A program made the translations under genes and the position numbers. Under the pieces are notes generated by a model. That model worked only from the letters and a program-made list of their open reading frames with translations, made no database searches and was not told where the DNA came from. From UBA2040 sp041674745 (GTDB lineage Bacteria; Bacteroidota; Bacteroidia; Flavobacteriales_D; Crocinitomicaceae), in NCBI GenBank assembly GCA_041674745.1, contig JBAYVD010000003.1:124001-188000 (forward strand): 64,000 nucleotides of DNA, read 5' to 3'. Positions 9,272 to 16,155 of the stretch are shown here, piece by piece. Position 1 is the stretch's first letter; the number at the start of each line of letters is the position of its first letter.

Positions 9272-10384
9272 TCACGAGAACCTTTTTTTTAGTTTTAAAA
9301 CAGGTTTTTCTAAATACTGATAACTCAAATAGGCCATTACTATTGTTAATATCATAGAAAGTAGCGTTTCAAAAATCAAAACTTGCCATAACTCTGTATT
9401 GAATTTTAATAATTTTGTTAGTTGGAGTGTGATTAGAATACCAACAAAATGGAGACAATACATGCTATACGTATATTTCCCAAGTCTACTTAGCATTTTA
9501 AAGTTTTTCATTTTAAAAAAAGAATGGACAGCATAATTTTGTTCCAAAATAATAACGGCAATGAATATTGCTAATATCAAGCGTTCAAAAATCAATAAAA
9601 CAGGCGAAACATTACTGATTTGAGTTCTGAAAAACAGAAATGAAAATAATCCAAAATAGAACATCATTATCGCCCATTTTGGTAGATTTTTCATAAAAAT
9701 AAGGAACTTTTCTTTGGTTAAAACTAAATAGGCGGATAATGAACCAATCACTAAATCTCCCATGCAACTCAACGAGTGCATTTCAAGTTGTATGTCTTGA
9801 GAATTAAATATTCTATAACCGATATTTATCAGGATTAGCGATGCAAATAAATAAATGAATCGTTTTGATGGAACTAAAATTAGTAAAATGGGCCAGATTA
9901 AATAAAATTGTTCTTCAATAGCCACACTCCATAAAACACCAAGTATTGAGGCATCCGGCAATCCATTGTTTATCATGTCAAAGTTGCTAGTAAAAGTAAT
10001 GTAATTGAGCAAGTGGGCTGTTTCTGCAGGAATTTGACCAAAATATATTTTCAAAAAGGGAAAAATTAGGAAACCAAACACTACGCAAAAAAAGTAAAGT
10101 GGCCAGATTCTTAATATTCGCCGAGTCCAGAAATTAACTACTTGAATTTTACCAGTAATTAATTTTTCCTGAATAACGAAATAGGTGATTAAAAAACCAC
10201 TTAAAACAAAGAAAAAATTCACTCCGATATTTCCATTTATAAAAAGCTTTTTTGTAACAAAAATATAGGTTTCTGAATTAAGTATAGATGAATTTTCAGT
10301 ATGAAAGCTGTGATAAAAAAAGACGAGTAGAAAAGATATCGTTCGCCAACCATCTAAATTGTGAAAGTATTCTTTAGTTTTCAT
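9272..10384 (-). CDS. Acyltransferase 3 family membrane protein (OafA/YrhL type)
   Basis: A 370-residue integral membrane protein with about ten hydrophobic segments. The family fingerprint is near the N-terminus: LDGWRTISFLLVFFYHSFH, containing the conserved Arg and His, then FFVLSGFLITYF and SVAIEEQFYLIWPILL. Relatives transfer O-acyl groups, often acetyl, onto surface polysaccharides or lipids. It follows the polytopic membrane protein gene with an 11-bp overlap, so the two are probably co-transcribed. The acceptor is unknown, but two polysaccharide loci lie in the same window. Confidence 0.93.
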   Translation of the reverse strand: MKTKEYFHNLDGWRTISFLLVFFYHSFHTENSSILNSETYIFVTKKLFINGNIGVNFFFVLSGFLITYFVIQEKLITGKIQVVNFWTRRILRIWPLYFFCVVFGFLIFPFLKIYFGQIPAETAHLLNYITFTSNFDMINNGLPDASILGVLWSVAIEEQFYLIWPILLILVPSKRFIYLFASLILINIGYRIFNSQDIQLEMHSLSCMGDLVIGSLSAYLVLTKEKFLIFMKNLPKWAIMMFYFGLFSFLFFRTQISNVSPVLLIFERLILAIFIAVIILEQNYAVHSFFKMKNFKMLSRLGKYTYSMYCLHFVGILITLQLTKLLKFNTELWQVLIFETLLSMILTIVMAYLSYQYLEKPVLKLKKRFS

Positions 10385-11705
10385 GCTTCGAATTTATTAA
10401 TGATTCTGGTGTTCCACTAATTGTTAAAAGAACAATAAATAATGGAAGAATAATTGCCTTAAATCGAACCAAAACACCGAACAATCCGGACGAAAAACCA
10501 ATGGAAAAGCCCATAATTAATAAGAAAACTAAAATCGTAGTAAGCGTCGAACTCGAGTTGATTTGCTTTATTTTAGTTTTTCCATTTTTGAAAAAGCGAA
10601 TGCTCAAGAAAATTAAAATTAAACTTTCTAGTCCATTCAAAATCAATGTTGGAGAAAAGGATTCCCATGGAAATGGTCTGTACAAGGAGGCCAGCAATGC
10701 AGCAGGAATTGATTTAATGATTCCAAAAGTTGAGTAGTCACTTATATTCAGGTCATATCTGGCACCGGTATAAGTACTGTTACCGTTAAAATCTTGTTGA
10801 ATGGTAATAATTTCTTCGAGAATACTGTCAAACGATTTTATTTGAATAAAAAGTGCCAGAACTGAAACGCCTAATCCGATAAAAAAAACACGAATCAAAA
10901 ATTTCTTAAGAGCGTTTGATGTAGCTTTTTTAGTCAATAGAATACTTAATCCAATAAAAAAACCCGGTAGTAATGCAACTAGAACATAATTTCGAGTTTT
11001 GAAAATGACAAAAAAGGCAATGAACGTGACCCAATAAAATGAATTTTTAATTCTTCTGTCGGTTTTAAAAAATTCAATAATAAAGCTGACTACTAGGCAG
11101 ATGCAAATATAAATAAAGGTATCCTTGGAAATTCCGGAACACCAAAATGCCACCGATGGCAAAAAGAGAATACCGAAAGTCAGCCATTTTTCATTTGAAA
11201 TTTTCAAGGATCGCAAAGATGTGTAAAATTTCCAGGTGGCGAAGGAAGAAATACAACCTAGAATGGCAGTTGTCGCCAAATAACTTTTAAAGGTGATTAG
11301 GCTAAAAATAGAGAGTATTTTGCTAACAAAAAAACTTTCTGGTTCCCTATAAATCCATCCGGGAGGATAGCCTGTCGCGGAATTGAAGTTTTCGTACAAA
11401 TTACTCATATTGGAAGGTTGCCACATTTCAGAGATATAATTTATAGGCGAATTCATGAACAAATTATGCAATGAAATCGCACCATCCCAATAAGCAGTGG
11501 TATCGCCACCGCCATAATACAACAAATAGAAAACACCATAAAAAAGCGCCATGAAAACCCGGAAATAAACCTGGGATAGGAAGTATTTATTGATTTCATT
11601 CTTTGTTCTTCTACTTTGAACCAAACCGGCGAAGAGAAAAATCAAAACCAACCAAAGTACGGCGGAAATAATCGGTATAAGCTCAAAATATTGTAGGATT
11701 TCCAT
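10374..11705 (-). CDS. Polytopic membrane protein, possible polysaccharide polymerase
   Basis: A protein of about 443 residues with ten or more hydrophobic segments and a conspicuous loop near residues 60-110 (YYGGGDTTAYWDGAI, then GYPPGWIY). I chose the ATG at 11705; a TTG start at 11753 would extend it by 16 residues into rlmH. I do not recognise the family with certainty. Size, topology and co-transcription with an O-acyltransferase resemble EpsG/Wzy-like polymerases or lipid-carrier glycosyltransferases, but no diagnostic motif is visible, so it should be treated as a membrane protein of unknown function. Confidence 0.75.
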   Translation of the reverse strand: MEILQYFELIPIISAVLWLVLIFLFAGLVQSRRTKNEINKYFLSQVYFRVFMALFYGVFYLLYYGGGDTTAYWDGAISLHNLFMNSPINYISEMWQPSNMSNLYENFNSATGYPPGWIYREPESFFVSKILSIFSLITFKSYLATTAILGCISSFATWKFYTSLRSLKISNEKWLTFGILFLPSVAFWCSGISKDTFIYICICLVVSFIIEFFKTDRRIKNSFYWVTFIAFFVIFKTRNYVLVALLPGFFIGLSILLTKKATSNALKKFLIRVFFIGLGVSVLALFIQIKSFDSILEEIITIQQDFNGNSTYTGARYDLNISDYSTFGIIKSIPAALLASLYRPFPWESFSPTLILNGLESLILIFLSIRFFKNGKTKIKQINSSSTLTTILVFLLIMGFSIGFSSGLFGVLVRFKAIILPLFIVLLTISGTPESLINSKHEN

Positions 11706-11749
11706 TTGGTTCTCTCGAGTCAAAGATAAAAGAATTGTTGAAATCCCAT

Positions 11750-12223
11750 TCAACTATGGTGATAGGGTTCTCCTTTCAAAATCGTCATGGCGCGATAGAC
11801 TTGCTCAAAAAAGAGCATCCGAATCATTTGGTGCGAAAAAGTCATTTTGGACAACGCAATTTTATCATTGGCTCTTTGGTACAATTCATCAGAGAATCCA
11901 AACGCTCCACCGATAACGAAGACGATGGATTTCCCACCTAAATTGAATCGATTTTGCAGGTAGTCGGCAAACTTTTCGCTGGTGAATTCTTTGCCATTTT
12001 CATCAAGTAGAATTAAAAAATCGCCACTGTCAATTTTGGAAAGAATTTCCTTTCCTTCGGCGACTTTCACTTGGTCGTGGGTCAGACTTTTAGCGTTTTT
12101 TATGTCGGGAATTTCAATTTTTTCAAAGGCAATGTAACGCGTCAATCTTTTCAAATATTCGCTTTCACCTTCGACCAGAAATTTTTTTCCTGTTTTTCCT
12201 ATGCAAATTACTTTTATCTTCAC
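11750..12223 (-). CDS. rlmH: 23S rRNA pseudouridine-1915 N3-methyltransferase
   Basis: A 157-residue SPOUT-class methyltransferase that methylates N3 of pseudouridine 1915 in helix 69 of 23S rRNA, using SAM. The diagnostic trefoil-knot motifs are present: FVIGGAFGF, then SKMTFSHQMIR, and the C-terminal EPYHH. The length equals the family norm. The start is GTG, and a perfect TTTG-N20-TACTTTTG promoter lies immediately upstream with only 4 nt before the GTG, suggesting a leaderless transcript. The gene ends next to the membrane protein gene. Confidence 0.97.
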   Translation of the reverse strand: MKIKVICIGKTGKKFLVEGESEYLKRLTRYIAFEKIEIPDIKNAKSLTHDQVKVAEGKEILSKIDSGDFLILLDENGKEFTSEKFADYLQNRFNLGGKSIVFVIGGAFGFSDELYQRANDKIALSKMTFSHQMIRMLFFEQVYRAMTILKGEPYHHS

Positions 12224-12227
12224 AGCT

Positions 12228-12259
12228 CAAAAGTACAGTTCTTGCCCTTTTTTTGCAAA
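12228..12259 (-). promoter_or_regulatory. Promoter for rlmH, probable leaderless transcript
   Basis: Read on the minus strand, TTTG (12259-12256), 20 bp, then TACTTTTG (12235-12228) match the Bacteroidota -33/-7 consensus exactly. Only four bases separate the -7 box from the GTG at 12223, leaving almost no room for a leader. Confidence 0.75.
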
Positions 12260-12312
12260 CGTTGTTTTGCGGCAGGGTTTTTGCTGATTTCGCATGAATA
12301 AAAACGTTAGAA

Positions 12313-12690
12313 ATGAGTTATTTTTACCTTCTTTTGGCCAGTTTGGTCTTGTCTTTTTCCGGGGCAGACATTCCCCATAATGAACTAGAAAAAGCGTTCA
12401 ACGCCAATGATGCCAAGGCAATCGTTGAACTTTCCAAAGAGAAAGTATTGTTGAATGTTTTGGGAAATGAAGGCGCTTACTCACAATCCCAGGCGAATAT
12501 AGTTTTGAAGGATTTTTTTTCGAAACAACCCAATGGTAAATTTTCATTCATTTTCAAAGGGAAAGAAGCTGATAGCGGGACGTTTTCAATTGGAAATTAT
12601 GTCTCGAAAGGAACTACTTTTCGAGTGACTTTCCATTTTAAAAAAATTGGGTCCGTATTTCGAATTGAAACCTTGACCATCGAATCTTAA
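12313..12690 (+). CDS. DUF4783 family exported protein
   Basis: A 125-residue protein with an N-terminal signal peptide (about residues 1-18, hydrophobic LLLASLVLSFS) followed by a single NTF2-like alpha/beta domain. The pattern, with FNANDAKAIVELS, then FFSKQPNGKFSFIFKG and FRVTFHFKKIG, matches the DUF4783 family, which is confined mainly to Bacteroidota and has no known biochemical role. It lies directly upstream of nadC, but nadC has its own promoter box in the gap, so co-regulation is not required. Confidence 0.85.
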   Translation: MSYFYLLLASLVLSFSGADIPHNELEKAFNANDAKAIVELSKEKVLLNVLGNEGAYSQSQANIVLKDFFSKQPNGKFSFIFKGKEADSGTFSIGNYVSKGTTFRVTFHFKKIGSVFRIETLTIES

Positions 12691-12706
12691 ATCAATTTCC
12701 GTTTTC

Positions 12707-12714
12707 TATCTTTG
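12707..12714 (+). promoter_or_regulatory. -7 box of the nadC promoter
   Basis: TATCTTTG at 12707-12714 fits TAnnTTTG perfectly and ends 4 nt before the nadC ATG at 12719. Transcription from it would begin at or next to the start codon. No clean TTTG is visible at the -33 position. Confidence 0.6.
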
Positions 12715-12718
12715 CGTT

Positions 12719-13555
12719 ATGATTGAAGAAATAATTGAAAATGCGCTTCGCGAGGACATTGGATCGGGCGATTATTCCACGCTTTCTTGTGTTCCTGAAG
12801 ATGCCAAAGGAACTGCTCAACTAATCGTGAAAGACGAAGGTATCTTGGCGGGTGTGGAATTGGCACAAAAAATCTTCCATCAGTTTGATCCCAGTTTGAA
12901 AATGGAAGTATTCATCCAAGATGGAACCCCCGTTAAATTTGGTGATATTGCTTTTACGGTGGAAGGTAGTTCTCGTTCCATTTTGACAACCGAACGTTTG
13001 GTGCTGAATTTCATGCAACGCATGAGCGGAATTGCCACAAAAACGAATAGCATCGTTAAAATCATCGAAGGTACCAATTGCCAACTGCTGGATACGCGAA
13101 AAACAACGCCAGGCATACGCTACATGGAAAAATGGGCGGTTCGAATTGGTGGCGGTGGAAATCATCGTTTTGCCTTGTATGATATGATCATGCTGAAAGA
13201 CAATCACGTCGATTATGCCGGTGGAATCCAGCAAGCGATAGAAAGAGCGAATCAATATATCAAAGAAAATGACCTCGATTTGAAAATTGAAATCGAAGTG
13301 CGCAACGAAGACGAATTGAAACAGGTGCTGGAAACAGGTCACGTAAATCGAATCATGCTCGATAATTTCACACCAGAGCGCATCAAAGCGATTTTACCAA
13401 CCATTCCAGCTCAATACGAAACGGAAGCCTCTGGAGGAATCACTTTGGAAACCATACGTGGATTTGCCGAAACGGGAATTCAATTCATTTCAGTGGGCGC
13501 TTTAACCCATTCCGCAAAAAGCTTGGACATGAGCTTGAAGGCGGTGTATTTCTAA
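12719..13555 (+). CDS. nadC: Nicotinate-nucleotide pyrophosphorylase (carboxylating)
   Basis: A 278-residue quinolinate phosphoribosyltransferase. It converts quinolinate and PRPP to nicotinate mononucleotide, CO2 and pyrophosphate in de novo NAD synthesis. The conserved active-site stretch LLDTRKTTPGIRYMEKWAV and the following GGGGNHRFALYDMIMLKDNH are intact, as are EIEVRNEDEL and the C-terminal IQFISVGALTHS phosphate-binding region. The length is standard. nadA and nadB are not in the window. The -7 box 4 nt upstream suggests a leaderless or nearly leaderless mRNA. Confidence 0.97.
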   Translation: MIEEIIENALREDIGSGDYSTLSCVPEDAKGTAQLIVKDEGILAGVELAQKIFHQFDPSLKMEVFIQDGTPVKFGDIAFTVEGSSRSILTTERLVLNFMQRMSGIATKTNSIVKIIEGTNCQLLDTRKTTPGIRYMEKWAVRIGGGGNHRFALYDMIMLKDNHVDYAGGIQQAIERANQYIKENDLDLKIEIEVRNEDELKQVLETGHVNRIMLDNFTPERIKAILPTIPAQYETEASGGITLETIRGFAETGIQFISVGALTHSAKSLDMSLKAVYF

Positions 13556-13579
13556 AATTGCCACTTCTTTAGTTTAAAT

Positions 13580-13964
13580 GCCACGAATGGGGCACGAATT
13601 ATTGGTGTTAATTCGTGTATTCGTGACAAGAAAAAAGTGAACCTAATTATCATTTCGTGTCGAATTATTGGTGTTAATTCGTGCATTCGTGGCAAGAAAA
13701 AAGTGAACCTCATTATCATTTCGTGTCGAATTATTGATGTTAATTTGTGTATTCGTGACAAGAAAAAAGTGAACCTCATTATCATTTCGTGTCGAATTAT
13801 TGATGTTAATTCGTGCATTCGTGGCAAGAAAAAAGTGAACCTCATTATCTTTTCGTGTCGAATTATTGGTGTTAATTAGTGCATTCGTGGCAAGAAAAAA
13901 GTGAACCTCATTATCATTTCGTGTCGAATTATTGGTGTTAATTCGTGCATTCGTGGCAAGAAAC
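13580..13964. repeat. 66-bp tandem repeat array (five full units plus a partial)
   Basis: Units begin at 13595, 13661, 13727, 13793, 13859 and 13925, an exact 66-bp period; the sixth is cut off near 13964. Each unit has CGAATTA, a TTGGTGT-type spacer and TAATTCGTG, so each can form a hairpin, followed by a CATTCGTGGCAAGAAAAAAG tract. Units differ by only a few substitutions. Upstream, 13580-13594 (CCACGAATGGGGCAC) completes a larger inverted repeat with the first unit. Because 66 is a multiple of 3, both strands contain spurious repeat-protein frames. There are no unique spacers, so this is not CRISPR. It fills most of the 490-bp gap between nadC and the lipoprotein gene. Confidence 0.95.
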
Positions 13965-14046
13965 AAAACAACTTACAACTTCAAAATAAAATTTTTGTTT
14001 ATTCGCTCAAAAGTGCATAGTTTTACTTCATTCTAAATCACTTAGC

Positions 14047-14724
14047 ATGAAATCCACTAGTCTTTATTACGTTTGTTTTCTCTTCTGCATTGCGTTTTTA
14101 CTTTCTTGTAAAAATGAAATATATATTATAAAGGGTAGAATTGTTGAAGATTGCACAAGTAATAGTCCGGTTGCAAATATGGAATTAACGATTCGTTGCT
14201 GGGGAGGTTATGGAGGTGCGTATGGAAAAATTGGATTGAACGAGACTGTAACAACCAATGAGAATGGTCGTTTTGCAATGGCGTATAATACTAAGGATCA
14301 TAAGATGAATAGAATATTTATCCAGCCATTGTTTTCTTTAGAAAGGGAAGATACTACCGGAGGTTGGAATCCAAAAGAGAATATTGATTTTGGCGATTTC
14401 CCTATCCGACCTAAAATATATGGCAAAATCAATCTACTGATTAATAATCCTTATACTATAAATGACACTTTGTTCATTATGGATGCATTCACAGATTGGA
14501 AAGACACTCTTTTAGTTATGCCAGGTCCATTTTACAATATGAGTTTTGGCCCGGAATTAATGAGTAGCACAAGACAAGAAATCGATTTTTCTGGGAGTGA
14601 GGTGAAAATAAATCACTCCGTTTCTGCTAAATTCAATAATGCCAATTATAAAGCTGTGTATTCAACAAAGATTACTTCACATTGTGAACAATCCCTGCAA
14701 GAATTTGATTTAGTTATCGACTAA
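14047..14724 (+). CDS. Putative lipoprotein with carboxypeptidase-regulatory-like fold
   Basis: A 225-residue protein. The N-terminus is a lipoprotein signal with the lipobox FLLSC, the Cys at about residue 21, so it should be lipid-anchored. The mature start, IYIIKGRIVEDCTSNSPVAN then TTNENGRFAM, has the pattern of a CarboxypepD_reg-like beta-sandwich (a GxV.D..t..pv.ga.v layout). The rest is beta-rich with no motif I recognise. It sits alone between the tandem repeat array and the convergent thiD gene, which ends only 4 bp away. Function unknown. Confidence 0.75.
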   Translation: MKSTSLYYVCFLFCIAFLLSCKNEIYIIKGRIVEDCTSNSPVANMELTIRCWGGYGGAYGKIGLNETVTTNENGRFAMAYNTKDHKMNRIFIQPLFSLEREDTTGGWNPKENIDFGDFPIRPKIYGKINLLINNPYTINDTLFIMDAFTDWKDTLLVMPGPFYNMSFGPELMSSTRQEIDFSGSEVKINHSVSAKFNNANYKAVYSTKITSHCEQSLQEFDLVID

Positions 14725-14728
14725 AACA

Positions 14729-15445
14729 TTACTTATGATACGCCAACAAACTTGGATTTGAGGTAATCCTCTTTTCTACATAGCGTTTTGCTCTTAAACA
14801 AGCTTTAATCATCAGATATTCCAAGGCTAAATTAGCCAATAAAGCACTCGAAAATATGCACCCTGTTCCATGTTTCGAAAAATTTGTTTTAACCTGAGGA
14901 GAAAGTGGAAATACCTTTCCTTCAAAACGTAAAAAGTCGTTACCCTTGTTTTCTGCATGACCGCCTTTTAAATAAATCGTATTCGAACTGTTTTTCAACT
15001 CAAGTGATTCGTATTCAGGTAGGTTGGGAGTAATGATAAGGTTTTTACACGCTTCACTTTTCAAGAATTCGTTGAATCTTTTTACGTCAAATTTTCCACC
15101 GGCCGTTGCGCTTAAAATCGGATCCCAAACAATAGTTGGATTGACACATTTTTCATTCAAAACACGTACGATTTTTTCCAACAATTCGCCAGAAGAAATC
15201 AATCCTATTTTAATGAATCGAATTTTGTAACGGTCGAGTAGGAGATGCAATTGTTCTAAAATTAGTTCATCGGCTATCCAATCGACTCGTTTGAATGAAT
15301 CTTCTGTTTGCAGGGTATTGGCTGTAATGACAGCCAAACCTTGTGTTTTGTTTTGTTCGAAGGTTTTGCAATCGGCTAAAACACCCGCACCGCCGCTTGG
15401 GTCGAAGCCGGCAATTGTCAAGCAATAGGGTCTTATTTTTGGCAT
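14729..15445 (-). CDS. thiD: Hydroxymethylpyrimidine / phosphomethylpyrimidine kinase
   Basis: A ribokinase-fold kinase of about 238 residues that phosphorylates HMP and HMP-phosphate to the pyrophosphate used by ThiE. Diagnostic stretches are TIAGFDPSGGAGVLADCKTF near the N-terminus, VWDPILSATAG, and the anion-hole motif HGTGCIFSSAL. I chose the ATG at 15445, which gives MPKIRPYCLTIAG; a start at 15493 would add residues from the overlapping upstream gene. It overlaps the ThiE-like gene by 13 bp and is the last gene of the leftward thiamine arm. It is slightly shorter than typical ThiD. Confidence 0.93.
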   Translation of the reverse strand: MPKIRPYCLTIAGFDPSGGAGVLADCKTFEQNKTQGLAVITANTLQTEDSFKRVDWIADELILEQLHLLLDRYKIRFIKIGLISSGELLEKIVRVLNEKCVNPTIVWDPILSATAGGKFDVKRFNEFLKSEACKNLIITPNLPEYESLELKNSSNTIYLKGGHAENKGNDFLRFEGKVFPLSPQVKTNFSKHGTGCIFSSALLANLALEYLMIKACLRAKRYVEKRITSNPSLLAYHK

Positions 15446-16014
15446 AGTTCGTGCATTTCTTCGAAAGATTTTAACGGATTTTCGCTCATCCAAATATTTC
15501 CTAGGACAGCGAAGTTAGTAAATCCCAGCTCTTTCGCTTGGATAATTGTTTCCACGGAAATACCGCCAAGTGCCACCGCTTTGCGTCGTAATTCATTATT
15601 CCAAGCCGTGATGTCCCAATTTTCGGTTGGCAAATAATCCTTTTTTGAAAGACTTTGAAAAACAGGTGAGCAAAAGAAATAGTCAAATTCATTTCCCAAT
15701 ACAAAAGCATCATTTTGCGAATGAAAGGAGGTGGAAGTTGGCATCGTACTTTTTCCAAAATCATCGCGATCTTCTTCTTTGTAATGCAAACCAATTTTCG
15801 GAAAATTCAATTGCAAATCATGGAATTGATGTATCGAAATTTTTGGGTAAAAAAGCGGATTGATTTCCAGCAAATAGTCCAAATAATCTTCCTTCGACCA
15901 ACGAAATTTACGCAAATGAAAACGCACATCCTCATTCGTGCTCATCATGGCTTGCACCAATGAAATTTCATTGACAACGGACTGTTCCGGCGATATGAGA
16001 ATGATTTTGGACAT
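15433..16014 (-). CDS. ThiE/TenI-like thiamine phosphate synthase family protein
   Basis: A 193-residue TIM-barrel protein of the ThiE/TenI family. Family positions can be followed through HLRKF (counterpart of the QLRxK strand), GLHYKEED (counterpart of GVHLGxxD), FDYFFCSPVFQSLSKK (counterpart of the GPVFPTxTK loop) and ALGGISVETI with NFAVLGNIW at the end. Many substrate-contact positions differ from the second copy at 19091, which looks like the canonical enzyme. This copy may therefore be a TenI-type aminase/tautomerase or a divergent synthase. It lies between thiC and thiD in the leftward arm; a strong inverted repeat separates it from thiC. Confidence 0.82.
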   Translation of the reverse strand: MSKIILISPEQSVVNEISLVQAMMSTNEDVRFHLRKFRWSKEDYLDYLLEINPLFYPKISIHQFHDLQLNFPKIGLHYKEEDRDDFGKSTMPTSTSFHSQNDAFVLGNEFDYFFCSPVFQSLSKKDYLPTENWDITAWNNELRRKAVALGGISVETIIQAKELGFTNFAVLGNIWMSENPLKSFEEMHELCQK

Positions 16015-16021
16015 TTTGTAT

Positions 16022-16134
16022 TTCCCCCTTTGGAGGGGGACAAAGGGGGAGGATTCGTGAATTCAGTTGAAAAGAGTAATCTGCAAATTTTAAAATAAAT
16101 TATCCTCCCCCTCGATCCCCCTCCAAAGGGGGAA
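16022..16134. repeat. Long GC-rich inverted repeat between thiC and the thiE-like gene
   Basis: The arms at 16022-16054 and 16102-16134 are 33 bp each and complementary at about 30 positions, with runs of C5, T3, G5 and a second G5 block. The loop is 47 bp of ordinary AT-rich DNA. G/C blocks of this length are conspicuous in this AT-rich sequence. In the leftward mRNA it would form a very stable hairpin inside the thiS-thiC-thiE-like-thiD operon and could limit expression of the distal genes. It resembles mobile intergenic palindromes; no associated gene is visible. Confidence 0.9.
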
Positions 16135-16155
16135 GATAATTAATCTCAATTTTTA

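Noticed and set aside
12821..13342. 173-residue minus-strand frame opposite nadC
   Set aside because: It is a shadow of nadC, with skewed composition and no start signal.
13580..13964. CRISPR array
   Set aside because: The repeats are directly adjacent with no unique spacers, the unit is 66 bp, and no cas gene is present.
13552..13966. Repeat-protein-like open frames on both strands (97, 80 and 107 residues)
   Set aside because: They are produced by the 66-bp tandem repeat, whose period is a multiple of three, so all frames without a stop stay open. There is no ribosome-binding site and no protein-like composition.
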